Assembly (NCBI GenBank): GCA_947359465.1
Contig: OX375878.1
Coordinates: 90,494,377 to 90,558,376 of the forward strand
Source of the DNA: Metellina segmentata
Lineage: Eukaryota; Arthropoda; Arachnida; Araneae; Tetragnathidae
DNA: 64,000 bases
Direction: 5' to 3'
Shown: positions 1-11,089 of the stretch, one piece after another
How the letters are laid out: each line of letters starts with the position of its first letter
Numbering within the stretch: position 1 is the first letter of the stretch
The notes under the pieces: generated by a model
What the model was told of the DNA's origin: nothing
Databases searched by the model: none
The model's input: only the letters and a program-made list of their open reading frames with translations
Position numbers and translations under genes: made by a program

Positions 1-41
1 AACTTACATTACCATTAGCGTTTGGTCACCAAGGTAGATAG

Positions 42-319
42 GTATTTTAATTAACGTTCCACTGGTGAAACACATCGAGCTATTGACGACGGTCTGGAAT
101 CAATCCCTTAAGGGAAATACCAAGGACAACACCTCGTACTTTTGAACCACGGTCAGATGATGAAGCAACACCTGAGCTGGCACCCCACTCTCCAAACTTC
201 CACACCAACCCAACGTGACACCATACGCTTACAAACATCCATGCCCGGACCCGGATTCGAACCAGGAACCTTCTGATCTAGAGGCTAACACCTTAACCAC
301 TATACCGTTTGTTCGGCTG
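42..319 (-). mobile_element. SINE-A copy (tRNA-derived), minus strand
   Basis: A tRNA-derived short interspersed element. The RNA polymerase III head is at about 240-317, with the B box read on the minus strand from GGATTCGAACC (253-263) and the A box at 291-304. The body runs to about 42 and contains the diagnostic segments 'CAACACCTGAGCTGGCACC' and 'GGGAAATACC'. It lies head to head with the next copy, separated by about 80 bp, so the pair forms a long inverted repeat. Known of the class: SINEs encode no protein and depend on LINE machinery. Confidence 0.85.
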
Positions 320-398
320 ATGATAGAAAGGATTGCATTTGTGTGTACGGGTATTTGAGAAAACTATTACTGCAGTGTATTCACACAAATATATTTGT

Positions 399-736
399 AC
401 GACCAACAGATCTAGTGGTTAAGGTGTTAGACTCTAGAGATCGGAAGGTTCCTGGTTCGAATCCGGGTTCAGGCATGGATATTTGTAAACGTATGGTGTA
501 GAGGCGAATCGTACACCTTAAATCTTTCGTAGCCGAAAGTCCTCACTTTGGGTTGGTGTGGAAGTGTGGAGAGTAGGGTGCCAGGTCAGGTGTTGCTTCG
601 TCATCTGACCGTGGTTCAAAAGTACGAGATGTTGTCCTCTGATCTTTCCCTTAAGGGACTGATCCCGGACCGTCATCAATAGCCCGTTGTGTTGCTCTAG
701 TACGACGTTAACTAAAATTACCATTACCATTACCTT
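399..736 (+). mobile_element. SINE-A copy, near full length
   Basis: Same family as the intact copy at 14822-15156. The head contains an A box (TAGTGGTTAAGG) and B box (GGTTCGAATCC); the body ends in the family's short ATTACC-type tail (ACCATTACC repeats). The frame that can be read on the opposite strand at 518-730 is only an artefact of the SINE body. Confidence 0.88.
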
Positions 737-904
737 TCCTTAAGGGGATTGATCCCTGAATGTGGTCAATACCCCGTTGTGTTGTCCTAGTATGACATCA
801 ATTAAAATTTTCCTTTACTATTACCTATTGCTATATAATAAGGTGTTAGTCTCCAGATCGGAAGGTTGCTGGTTTAAATCCGGGACAGTGCATTGATATT
901 TGTA
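737..904 (+). mobile_element. SINE-A fragments (3' end, then head)
   Basis: Bases 737-833 repeat the last ~95 bp of SINE-A, including 'TAAGGGGATTGATCCC' and an ATTACC tail. Bases 838-904 hold only a degraded tRNA-like head, with the B box mutated to GGTTTAAATCC. Order and truncation suggest successive insertions or a rearranged copy. Confidence 0.7.
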
Positions 905-1282
905 AGGTAATTGGTAATTTTTATTTAACGTCGAACTAGAGCAACACAACGGGCTATTGACGACGGTCCGGGATCAATCCCCTAAGGGACAGATTCGAGG
1001 AGAACACCGCATAATTTAAGACCACGGATGTTTGTAAGAGTATGGGGTAAAGGTGGCTGGTGCACCTTAAATTTTTCGTAGCCGAAAGTCCTCACGTTGG
1101 GTTGGTGTGGAAATTAGGAGAGCGGGGTGCCAGCTCGGGTGTTGTCCCGTCTATTGACCGAGGTTCAAAATTATGCGGTGTTGTCCTTCGATATTTCTCT
1201 TAGGGGATTGATCCCATACCGTTGTCAATAGCACGTTGTGTTGTTCTAATACAAAATAATTAAAAAATTACCAAATTACCAC
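905..1282. mobile_element. Back-to-back SINE-A halves (minus then plus)
   Basis: Bases 905-1024 are the 3' third of SINE-A on the minus strand. Bases 1025-1282 are a headless SINE-A on the plus strand that starts just after the tRNA head and ends in ATTACC. The two share the GATCAATCCC / GGGATTGATCCC block in opposite orientation, so this is a second inverted pair within 1.3 kb. Confidence 0.75.
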
Positions 1283-1304
1283 AGTACAATATGCTAACTT
1301 TATC

Positions 1305-1625
1305 CCTCCATTAATTTTGGTAGGCCGCTATAGCGAGGTTGGAAAAGTAATGGATTGGCAACCGGAAGGTTGCGAGTACGAATCCAACGAATGACGGTCG
1401 TGTTCAGAGGGAGCTTGTGTACGTTAAATCTGTCGTCACCTCCAATGTCCTCACGTTGGTGTTGTGTGGAAGTTTGAAGAGTGGGTCAGTGTAAGTGTGA
1501 CATTGTCATCTGATCGTGTTTCAAAATTACGTGGTGTTGTCTTCGTTACTTTCCCCTCAGTTTAATCCCGTAAGGTCGCCAATAGCCCGCTGTGCGGCTC
1601 CTGTGTTATTTTAATTCAACTCCTT
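1305..1625 (+). mobile_element. SINE-B copy (related tRNA-derived SINE)
   Basis: A second SINE family: its 3' half is similar to SINE-A, but its head differs (TAGCGAGGTTGGAAAAG as A box; GCGAGTACGAATCC as B box). The head also carries 'CAACCGGAAGGTTGCGAG', a short inverted-repeat arm typical of the other SINE-B copies here. It ends near 'TTTAATTCAACTCC'. It is diverged and so older than the SINE-A copies. Confidence 0.75.
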
Positions 1626-1689
1626 CCTCCCTGCGGTACATCTTTGAGGTGCTCGACGTGTTTTTTCCTTGTTACGCACTCATCAATAA

Positions 1690-2455
1690 TCATTTAACAC
1701 TCCTAGTGGTTTTCTCGACGATTTATCTCGTCATCTGCAAAACGGATATATTCATAAACGAGATATTTCGTCAATGGAAGAAAGTTGACCAAAATTTTAT
1801 GGATGAGATATCTAGCCATAGATGAAGACCGACAAGATTTTAATTGACGAGACATCTCGTCTACAGAAGAAAACTGACCAGATTTTGATGGACGATAAAT
1901 CTCGTAAACAGTAGAAAACTTAAAAAGGTTTTGATGTGCGAGGTATTTTGTCTATGGTGTATTTTATGTGTCGTCGTACTAGATAAACACAACGGGCTAT
2001 TGATGAAAGTCCGTAGTTAATCTCAAAGGGAAAGATTCGAGATGAACACCACGCAACTTTGAACCACTTCGTCAATGGAAGAAAACTGACCAGATCTCGT
2101 AAATGGAAATAAATTGATCTGACGTTGATCCCGTCATCATCAAAAAGTCGGCCATCGTCAACTGACCGTGGTTCAAAATTACGCGGTGTTGATCTCGTTA
2201 ATTGGTAATTTGGTAATTTTTAATAAACGTCGTACAAGAGCCACACAGCGGGCTATTGACGACAGTGTTGTCCTCGGATATTTCCCGAAGGGAATTCATC
2301 CCGGACCGTCGTCAACAGCCCGTTGTGTTGTTCTAGTATGACGTTAGTAAAGCTTACCATTTACCAAGAAATCGGCCATATCTTGATGAGATGTTTTGTC
2401 ATTTGCAAAATTGGCAATTTCTTGATGGAGAAACATCGCCGTAACCGCTTATAGT
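1690..2455. repeat. Palindromic-unit element (PalE), interrupted by SINE pieces
   Basis: Consists of units of about 40 bp, each centred on a version of the 16-bp palindrome GACGAGATATCTCGTC (for example 1846-1861, one mismatch), separated by 'aaaactgaccagattttgat'-like spacers. The run is broken by SINE fragments at about 1960-2072 (minus), 2155-2203 (plus), 2204-2265 (minus) and 2264-2366 (plus), after which the palindromic units resume up to 2455. At least seven other copies occur in the window. I do not know a described family with this structure. Confidence 0.7.
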
Positions 2456-2990
2456 GTTAAAAAATATAGATTATTCTAGAGCAGACTAAATACATGTTAT
2501 TAAAATGTATGGAGTTTATAAGCAATGAATTTTTAGTTATTTTTATTGAGGAACATTGAAAACAATTCAGTATATCTTTGGGTTTAAAGTGCGACTGATG
2601 GAATGCTAGAAATAGGTGATCTTGGATTACGTCGATTTCAGAGTGTTAAATTCAGTTCCTGTGTTTAGTTTCGGTGAATGTTTCAATGCTTTGAAGAAAA
2701 TTGAATCGAAAATGGCGACAATTTTAATTAATTTCTAATTGAATAAAAAAAAAGAATCATTAGCTGAAAGAGGCACTTCTACCTGATATAAATTATATTT
2801 GTGCCAATTACTGTACAACTATCTTTTAAAAAAGCACTTGCAAAATAATAGTAATTATGTTCTAAAATAGTGCTCTTACAAGAAACGTTCATTTTCACAT
2901 TCTTAAATAACACTGAAACACACTATAAGTTATACTTTTAGTGACTTTCTAAGATCGTTTTAGTCATCTTGGAACAGAATGACTAGTTTC
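2456..2990. other. AT-rich non-coding stretch
   Basis: AT-rich sequence with A and T runs. I see no coding frame of note, repeat family or RNA gene. Confidence 0.6.
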
Positions 2991-3160
2991 TTTTAAAGTA
3001 ACCACGAAATTAGTCTTGGAAACAAGTGCGTTTGAAACAACTTCGTTTCTCCAATTTACTCTTCATTGTTCTCCACAAATGTTCAGTGGAATTTATATCC
3101 TGTGGCTGAATAAGGGAATTATTCTGGTATAAGGGAAATAAATTCTTCCCACTTGTAAAC
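2990..3160 (-). pseudogene. Tc1/mariner transposase relic (C-terminal part)
   Basis: On the minus strand, a frame around 3030-3115 reads as a degraded version of the Tc1 signature before and around the third catalytic acidic residue: Q-P-Q-D-I-N-S-T-E-H-L-W followed by R-T-M-K-S-K-L-E-K-R. The family motif is S-P-D-L-N-P-I-E-H-L-W. Only about 40 residues are recognisable, there is no start and flanking frames are closed. It is dead. Confidence 0.6.
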
Positions 3161-3504
3161 ATGGGTACTTATAAAACCCTAGGACTTTTACCTTTTTCTA
3201 TCTTCTAAGCAGACCGTAGTGTACTAAAAACGCTAAATCCAAGTTGCAAAATTTTTTTTCAGTTAAATTCGATTACCTTGTTTTTTTTTTAAATAGAATT
3301 TTGGTTTAATATTAAAGAAATACTGTATTTTATTGATTCGTTCTTTCAATAAATATGATTAAATAAATTTTTTTTATTTTGTCAGATGAAATATTTCAAA
3401 ATGTGACTCGAAAAATTTAGTTTTACGTTAGAGCTTATAAGAATATTTTTGGTAATCATAGCTAAACATAACTACTAGATAGGTGAAAAGGTAATTAAGA
3501 ACTC
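3161..3504. other. AT-rich stretch, nothing recognised
   Basis: Contains several A and T homopolymer runs (near 3250-3300 and 3365). No gene or repeat recognised. Confidence 0.5.
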
Positions 3505-3670
3505 ACTGGGTCATTTCAACGGGAAATTTGGGGTGTCCCGAATCAATCCCGCAGGGAACGATCCAGAGAAAAGCCCTTATAATTTTGAACACCATGGACA
3601 AACGAAGAGGTCAAAACTGGAGCTGGCACCTCATTCTCCAAACTTCAGAACTATAAGAATTACCACATTT
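3505..3670 (-). mobile_element. SINE-A/B 3' fragment, minus strand
   Basis: Carries the family's 3' blocks (ATCAATCCCGCAGGGAACGA and GAGCTGGCACCTCATTCTCC) on the minus strand. The tRNA head is missing. Any open frame through here is a by-product of the repeat. Confidence 0.6.
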
Positions 3671-3815
3671 ACTGGAGCTCTCGTACGACATAGAGTGAGT
3701 ATCGTACCATGTCATACCGAGTGTCAGATGTTGCTACTCTCACAAATACAAATTTTACCTACTGAATGTTTTGAAAAATACTGCCTGGAAGATCTATCAG
3801 TGCATATTAAAACAA

Positions 3816-4022
3816 ATGCCGACCAACCGGTCTAGTGATTAAGGTGTTGGCCTCTGGATCGGAAGGTTCCTGGTTCGAATCCGGGGTCAGGGCATGGGTG
3901 TAATTGTGCTGTTCTTAGTTAGGGGTAGTGATGGTCGCCCATTGGGTGCCCCTTCACAAATAACCATCGCTTCCCGGCCTTGCAGTGGCCTATGATTAAC
4001 AATCGAATGCCCGCCGTAAGTT
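3816..4022 (+). mobile_element. SINE-C copy: SINE-A-type head with a different body
   Basis: The first ~80 bp match the SINE-A head (GACCAACCGGTCTAGTG, then GGTTCGAATCCGGGGTC). From the GGCATGG boundary the body is unrelated: 'GTTAGGGGTAGTGATGGTCG', then 'CGGCCTTGCAGTGGCCTATG'. The same head and body combination recurs at 29492-29690, so it is a real family and not a chance junction. Confidence 0.8.
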
Positions 4023-4690
4023 TTAAAAAAATATTAAAACAAATTAACAGAAAGAAAAACTACTTTCGACTAAGAATTAGTTCAAAGTAGAGCCATTATG
4101 ATGAAAGTTTTTAATTTTTATCGACAAGTGAAATTTCTTTCGATACGCCAAGATACAAAAGTTTCGAAGGTTACCACTCTGCATTTAGCTTTACAGAAAA
4201 GCTCATTTGACCAGTTTGCGATTTGAACCACGTGGCATTGCACAAGAGTTATTTTCTGTCAATCTAAATTTGGATAGTAATACCGTTTTCTCGGTGTAAT
4301 GTTTGCTGTTCATTACCCGAACATGATGTCCTCGTATTGTTTTAGAAATATGATTTCAGCTCTTCGGAAATGAAGATTTTACTGAATGACACACGATGGT
4401 TTATTAAACGCTCCTAAAATTGAGATACCCTACATCATTTTAAGGTAATCCCGATCTGCATCTTACTAGACCTTCTAGATAGTGTTTGTAGTTACCATTT
4501 GTGAACGACATATGTTCCAATTTCAGTGCTTAATATTTATTGGCTTATGAGTTAATAGGAAAACCACTTTTTCTGGGTCTAAAGGAAAGGAATTATACAG
4601 AGAGGATGCATTTGGGGAAAAAAAAAACTTTTCACCACAAAGCATTTAGTCTGCGAACACAGTTAGTGTTAATGGTCGCAAGTCATGATG
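4023..4690. other. Non-coding stretch
   Basis: AT-rich; an open frame of about 90 codons from 4540 runs into the SINE that follows and has no recognisable protein features. I regard it as chance. Confidence 0.5.
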
Positions 4691-4890
4691 GTCCTCCAAC
4701 TTTTAAGATTATCACCCAAAAAACCGCTTTTAAGAGTTGGGTGTCAGCTCTGATGTTAACCACGTTATCCGACTGGGATTCGAAATTACGACATGTCCTC
4801 GATTTTTACTTTCGGGATTGATCCCGGATCATTGCCAAAAGCATGTTGTGTTGCTCTAGTACAAAGTGAATTCAACTCTCAACCCAAAAG
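4690..4890 (+). mobile_element. Degraded SINE-B 3' part
   Basis: Recognised by 'TCGGGATTGATCCCGGATC', 'GTTGTGTTGCTCTAGTAC' and the closing 'GAATTCAACTC' block found at the end of SINE-B copies. The 5' half has decayed. Confidence 0.6.
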
Positions 4891-6284
4891 GTCGCGTTAA
4901 ATAATTTCAGTCAAAAAAATAATGCGCCAAAATAGCCTAAAAGTCAATTAACGGACATTTCTTTTAACTTAATCCATCAATTTGTTTTATGCTTTCAAAA
5001 ATGAAAAGAATTCAATTTTATTCACTGAAATTGGACTGTATTTTGTTTTAATACAGATTATTCAGTGTGTTTGCTCAGTTCTTTGATTACAGGAAAAGCC
5101 TTTTTATATGTCAAAGTAACGAAAGTAAACACAAAACGTTTTAACTCAGACTGAAATACTGTCCGGGTATCTAACAAAAACAATACATCATATAATACCA
5201 GTAGGCTTCTTATGTATCATCCACAAAAACAAAATATAACTCATTCAAACACTGTCGAAAAAATATTTCGCAGGATTGTAAGATCATTGTTAGTGCAAAA
5301 ATTGAGCATTTGAAAACCATTTAAAACACGAGCATTGCAATAAATAATGAAACAGATGTGAACTCAGGCGATACCCCATGATACTCTTACCGTAAAACAA
5401 TAAACTTAAGAAGGCGAATCTAATGGTTGGTAATTCAGATTTGTATTCAGATAGCTTTTTTCAACCTCCCTACTATGATCCTAAATTAGAATTGTGTCTT
5501 TGGAGTTCCCAATACTTCTGCTCTCAGCTATTGCAAGAATAACCCGTTACTTCAATACGATGTTAATTAACTACTTACTTGCTATTTCAAGTGAAGACGT
5601 TCGTTTCTAGAGTAGAATGATCGATTCTACTTCTGAAATGTCTTTCCTGGATAACATTCTCATGATATTAATGTTTGCACAAATAAGAGTAGTCAAGCTA
5701 TATTGATATTTACATTCCATTCGTGAACAGGCATTTTTCCCAGGAATGTCATTCGAAATGAGCATCACTTATTGTTCCATTTCTTTGTTCTACGAGTAGG
5801 TATTTATTTATATTGCATTAGGATATTTCTATACGTTACGGTATGGAAGGCTTGATGTGGAATCTATGTACGGCATTTCATTTGAAAATAGTGTGGTATT
5901 TGATTGCTTAATATGATCAAATTAAATTAATGTATGCCAACTGTTTTCAGGCATAGACTCATGAAATCATAAACACTAAAATTAAGTAACGTTTCATTTA
6001 CACTGCGTTTTGATTGGCATTGGGATTAAGTGGTTCATTAGCTGCGTCATGCGAAGGAATGGCAAGTGAATTTGCACTCATTTTATTAAAAAATAATCTG
6101 CAAAGTTCTTAAACAAGAGACGAAGACAACCCCCCCCCCCCAATACGATACTTTTTAAATAAATACTTTGAATTTATGATTCATAAACTTAATCATGCTT
6201 CATTTTATCAATAGATGAGATGGAACTGGGTACTATGTGCTCGACTCACATGCAGGACATTCCCCCCACACATCTGCAGTTTCG
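4891..6284. other. AT-rich non-coding stretch with a C12 run
   Basis: No coding frame or repeat recognised. A run of about twelve C residues sits at 6130-6141. Confidence 0.5.
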
Positions 6285-9060
6285 ATCCCGGTACTAGGTT
6301 AGATGACAGAACCTAATGTACCTGTTATTGTTTGGATATCTGACCCCAGTATTAAGTTAGGTAACGGAACCGGCTGCTAAGTTAGTAGACAGACCCCAGT
6401 ATTAGGCTAGATAACAGAACCAGGTACTAAGTTAGAAGACGGACCCCAGCATTAAGTTAAGTAACGGAACCGGGTACTAAGCAAACAACTCAGTATTAGG
6501 CTAGATAACAGAACCAGGTACTAAGTTAGAAGACGGACCCCAGCATTAAGTTAAGTAACGGAACCGGGTACTAAGCAGACAACTCAGTATTAGGCTAGAT
6601 AACAGAACCAGGTACTAAGTTAGAAGACGGATTCCATCATTAAGTTAAGTAACGGAACCGGGTACTAAGCAGACAACTCAGTATTAGGCTAGATAACAGA
6701 ACCAGGTACTAAGTTAGAAGACGGACCCCAGCATTAAGTTAAGTAACGGAACCGGGTACTAAGCAGACAACTCAGTATTAGGCTAGATAACAGAACCAGG
6801 TACTAAGTTAGAAGACGGACCCCAGCATTAAGTTAAGTAACGGAACCGGGTACTAAGCAGACAACTCAGTATTAGGCTAGATAACGGAACCCGGTACTAA
6901 GTTAGATGACGGACCCCAGCATTAAGTTAAGTAACGGAACCGGGTACTAAGCAGACAACTCAGTATTAGGCTAGATAACAGAACCAGGTACTAAGTTAGA
7001 AGACGGACCCCAGCATTAAGTTAAGTAACGGAACCGGGTACTAAGCAGACAACTCAGTATTAGGCTAGATAACAGAACCAGGTACTAAGTTAGAAGACGG
7101 ACCCCAGCATTAAGTTAAGTAACGGAACCGGGTACTAAGCAAACAACTCAGTATTAGGCTAGATAACAGAACCAGGTACTAAGTTAGAAGACGGACCCCA
7201 GCATTAAGTTAAGTAACGGAACCGGGTACTAAGCAGACAACTCAGTATTAGGCTAGATAACAGAACCAGGTACTAAGTTAGAAGACGGATTCCATCATTA
7301 AGTTAAGTAACGGAACCGGGTACTAAGCAGACAACTCAGTATTAGGCTAGATAACAGAACCAGGTACTAAGTTAGAAGACGGACCCCAGCATTAAGTTAA
7401 GTAACGGAACCGGGTACTAAGCAGACAACTCAGTATTAGGCTAGATAACAGAACCAGGTACTAAGTTAGAAGACGGATTCCATCATTAAGTTAAGTAACG
7501 GAACCGGGTACTAAGCAGACAACTCAGTATTAGGCTAGATAACAGAACCAGGTACTAAGTTAGAAGACGGACCCCAGCATTAAGTTAAGTAACGGAACCG
7601 GGTACTAAGCAGACAACTCAGTATTAGGCTAGATAACGGAACCCGGTACTAAGTTAGATGACGGACCCCAGCATTAAGTTAAGTAACGGAACCGGGTACT
7701 AAGCAGACAACTCAGTATTAGGCTAGATAACAGAACCAGGTACTAAGTTAGAAGACGGACCCCAGCATTAAGTTAAGTAACGGAACCGGGTACTAAGCAG
7801 ACAACTCAGTATTAGGCTAGATAACAGAACCAGGTACTAAGTTAGAAGACGGACCCCAGCATTAAGTTAAGTAACGGAACCGGGTACTAAGCAAACAACT
7901 CAGTATTAGGCTAGATAACAGAACCAGGTACTAAGTTAGAAGACGGACCCCAGCATTAAGTTAAGTAACGGAACCGGGTACTAAGCAGACAACTCAGTAT
8001 TAGGCTAGATAACAGAACCAGGTACTAAGTTAGAAGACGGATTCCATCATTAAGTTAAGTAACGGAACCGGGTACTAAGCAGACAACTCAGTATTAGGCT
8101 AGATAACAGAACCAGGTACTAAGTTAGAAGACGGACCCCAGCATTAAGTTAAGTAACGGAACCGGGTACTAAGCAGACAACTCAGTATTAGGCTAGATAA
8201 CAGAACCAGGTACTAAGTTAGAAGACGGACCCCAGCATTAAGTTAAGTAACGGAACCGGGTACTAAGCAGACAACTCAGTATTAGGCTAGATAACGGAAC
8301 CCGGTACTAAGTTAGATGACGGACCCCAGCATTAAGTTAAGTAACGGAACCGGGTACTAAGCAGACAACTCAGTATTAGGCTAGATAACAGAACCAGGTA
8401 CTAAGTTAGAAGACGGACCCCAGCATTAAGTTAAGTAACGGAACCGGGTACTAAGCAGACAACTCAGTATTAGGCTAGATAACAGAACCAGGTACTAAGT
8501 TAGAAGACGGACCCCAGCATTAAGTTAAGTAACGGAACCGGGTACTAAGCAGACAACTCAGTATTAGGCTAGATAACAGAACCAGGTACTAAGTTAGAAG
8601 ACGGACCCCAGCATTAAGTTAAGTAACGGAACCGGGTACTAAGCAGACAACTCAGTATTAGGCTAGATAACAGAACCAGGTACTAAGTTAGAAGACGGAC
8701 CCCAGCATTAAGTTAAGTAACGGAACCGGGTACTAAGCAGACAACTCAGTATTAGGCTAGATAACGGAACCCGGTACTAAGTTAGATGACGGACCCCAGC
8801 ATTAAGTTAAGTAACGGAACCGGGTACTAAGCAGACAACTCAGTATTAGGCTAGATAACGGAACCCGGTACTAAGTTAGATGACGGACCCGCAGTTTTAG
8901 ATTTGTGTTGGAATTCAGTGCTAGGTTAGACGACGGACCCTAGTATCAAGTCAGGTACCGGGATACGGTATCGGATTAGCAGTCTGAATTCGTTACCAGC
9001 TTGAATGACGTAACATGTTACCATGATAGATGACGGTCCCAAAGTCAAGTTTCTTGATGA
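6285..9060. repeat. Tandem satellite array, 94-bp unit with higher-order structure
   Basis: Core array 6397-8890: 26 complete 94-bp units, each starting CAGTATTAGGCTAGATAAC, plus a partial 27th. Each unit is two diverged halves (50 and 44 bp), and each half two ~24-bp monomers of the type 'GTACTAAGTTAGATGACGGA'. Four unit variants occur: A ends GCAAACAACT, C has ATTCCATC in place of ACCCCAGC, D has ACGGAACCCGG and GATGAC, and B is the common form. The order is ABCBBDB, ABCBCBDB, ABCBBDB, BBBD, D, that is a 7-unit (658-bp) higher-order repeat. Degenerate monomers flank it (6285-6396 and 8891-9060), as expected if homogenisation acts in the centre. Confidence 0.95.
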
Positions 9061-9534
9061 GTACTCATAAAATTCCTCATTGATTTCAGGTACTCAATGC
9101 TTAATTTACACCAATGTATGTCTACTTTTTCTGTGACGTATATAGATTTATTATAATTACAAAGATTTATTACAATAACAAAAGATAATTATAATTACAG
9201 TAGAGCCTTGATTATTTGAGTATTTATTAATCGTTTATCTATGTTATTAGAGCCTAATTATTTGATACAGAGTTTCATTGTCTTACTTTGTCTTGTCAAG
9301 TTTGAGTAGATGAGTATAATAAATATTTTCTGTATTTCGTATAGTCTGTTTTGTGTTACTAGTCCATACTTTCCGAGTTTCTGGTAATCAGAGGGCATCT
9401 TGGATAACCAGAATTGCGGCTCTCCAAGATCCACAATGCCCTGTTATTATTATTATACTGTAATTACAACATTTTAAACTTAGAAAACAAAGTGCAACTC
9501 CGTACAAAAGCAGCTTCTGTCCATAAGGTAATTA
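9061..9534. other. AT-rich stretch with a possible pogo-type terminus
   Basis: At 9199 the segment CAGTAGAGCCTTGATTATTT, followed by TTAATCG, resembles termini of pogo/Tigger elements (family knowledge). A partner terminus was not found. The rest is AT-rich with an ATT trinucleotide run at 9444-9457. Confidence 0.3.
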
Positions 9535-10035
9535 ATTCCGGGTGAGACGCCTCACCGGAAGAGATGCCCCACATGATGTAGGGGAAAGTGTCGTACCTTG
9601 GGACAGTTGTACCTTGAAACAGTTTATATCGTGATGTCTCTTTTTGAGTAAGTAGCAAAATAACACATTGTAGTTTACCACTTGCCAAGAGAGAACCTTC
9701 TCACAAAAATTGGCACTCCATAGATGTTTGTTGTGTTTGTTAAACAGCTAATTAAAATACATCCTCTAGTAAGATATTTTTTGGATTTTTCAATTTCTAT
9801 TCTTGTATTTTCACTGATTATAATTACATTTTTTTAGGGTTGGTAAAGTTAGTTGAAAATATGTTCTACTCAATGATGATACGATTTCAATGTAAACATA
9901 ACCTGATACTACTTTCTAGACTGTTTTATTTGTAAAGACAACCAGGTGTACCTTGGGACTAAATAAATGTTGTACCTTGGTACATCCTAAGGTACAACAG
10001 TTTATTTTGTCCTTTGATACAACTGTCTGGGTTTA
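9535..10035. repeat. Region with repeated GTACCTTGG / CCAAGGTAC motifs
   Basis: The short motif GTACCTTGGGAC or its complement occurs near 9594, 9950, 9975 and 10007, and again at 10630-10680 and 10767. Bases 9540-9580 also contain GCCTCACCGGAAGAGATGCC, related to blocks at 11095 and 12155. I read this as decayed non-coding or coding sequence of a transposon; its function is unknown. Confidence 0.35.
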
Positions 10036-10039
10036 CAAA

Positions 10040-10605
10040 TACGCTAATACCCTGAAGTTACGCAATAGGTGGAACTGACGAAAAATCGCGTAAGTCGAAT
10101 TCGCATAAGTCGGGGCATTTAAATTTGCATATAAATTTGATTTAATTGAGACCAAGGACTAACAAAAACACTAGTTTAGAAGACAGATATTTAACAAAAT
10201 TACAGTTATTTTTATACCTGTTATAAAACAAATATTAAAAAAATTAATGCACAACGTAAAAAGGTTATTTAGATGTCGATGGCTTCATAAAATCTAACAA
10301 ATTCGTCTGACGATACAATGCCTTCTTTTTTTCACGCGGAATTTCTACGTAGCAAGCTAATATTTTATTTATTCCTTGCCTTGTATCTATAACACGTTCT
10401 TGGAGTCCATGTTTTCTAAATATTTTAAGCTCCTGTATCCCAGGGCCGTGCAGATGGTCTTCGACAGCCGTCCTATTGGTATTGAGTGCAGGTGATTTTT
10501 AACCGATTCCCTGAAAAAATCTGCCAAGTGTTTGTTGCCAAGCGATAAAATGTTGAAACTGTGTAATTTAGTATGTGTGAAATTGATTTATTTTGTAGTC
10601 TACTT
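10040..10605 (-). pseudogene. Tigger/pogo-like transposase, C-terminal remnant
   Basis: A minus-strand frame open from about 10605 to a stop at 10265 (about 110 codons, no usable start). Its end contains the block I-N-K-I-L-A-C-Y-V-E-I, then R-E-K-K-K-A, and finally Q-T-N-L-L-D-F-M-K-P-S. This matches the C-terminal signature of Tigger/CENP-B-like transposases (ALACYREI...KKK...QTTLDSFF). The DDE catalytic core and DNA-binding domains are absent. Bases 10048-10105, downstream of the stop, contain GCGTAAGTCGAATTCGCATA, resembling a Tigger terminal repeat. A 5'-truncated, inactive copy. Confidence 0.75.
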
Positions 10606-11089
10606 CAAACAATCTAAAAGTAACATGTATTCCAAGGTACAACATGTATTCCAAGGTACAACATGTATCGCAAGGTATAACAACATGTATCACAATGTAT
10701 AACAACATGTATCCAAACTATAGCCAGATTATAGCCTCAGAAAAAATATTTGTTTAAAACTCTCTCAAGGTACCACACCTTCCCCTATTTTTGAAACTTT
10801 ACTCTAGGTAAATCTACTAGTTCCATGAATGTTTCAGTTAGATGTTGTTTGGTGTGCTGTGAAAGTTTTGTAACATCATCTTTTGTTTTCTGTTATCACA
10901 AAAACCTTTTAAGAAAGTATCATGTTTTTTCTACTCCGTTATAAGATTGATGTTGTAGTGTAATAAGAGTAGCACTAGATAATATGAATGAATTTTTTTA
11001 TGTAAGAATAAAAACCTGTAGTCGGGAGTTGATCAATCGAATTTAGGCAGTGTACCGCCATCTTTGCTGTCTTGTACTTCGGACAGTTG
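10606..11089. repeat. Short tandem ACATGTATTCCAAGGTACA block and AT-rich sequence
   Basis: Bases 10624-10720 hold five imperfect tandem copies of an 18-21-bp unit, ACATGTATCNCAAGGTAYAA, which embeds the CCAAGGTAC motif seen at 9590-10010. The remainder shows nothing recognisable. Confidence 0.6.

Noticed and set aside
399..480. tRNA gene
   Set aside because: The A and B boxes belong to a SINE head: the sequence continues into the SINE body, recurs many times and lacks a clean cloverleaf with a mature 3' end.
6397..8890. Regular array that might suggest a CRISPR or VNTR-coded protein
   Set aside because: Unit length is constant, there are no unique spacers, and all frames are closed by the repeated TAG/TAA words (ACTAAGTTAG). 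It is a satellite in a eukaryotic genome.
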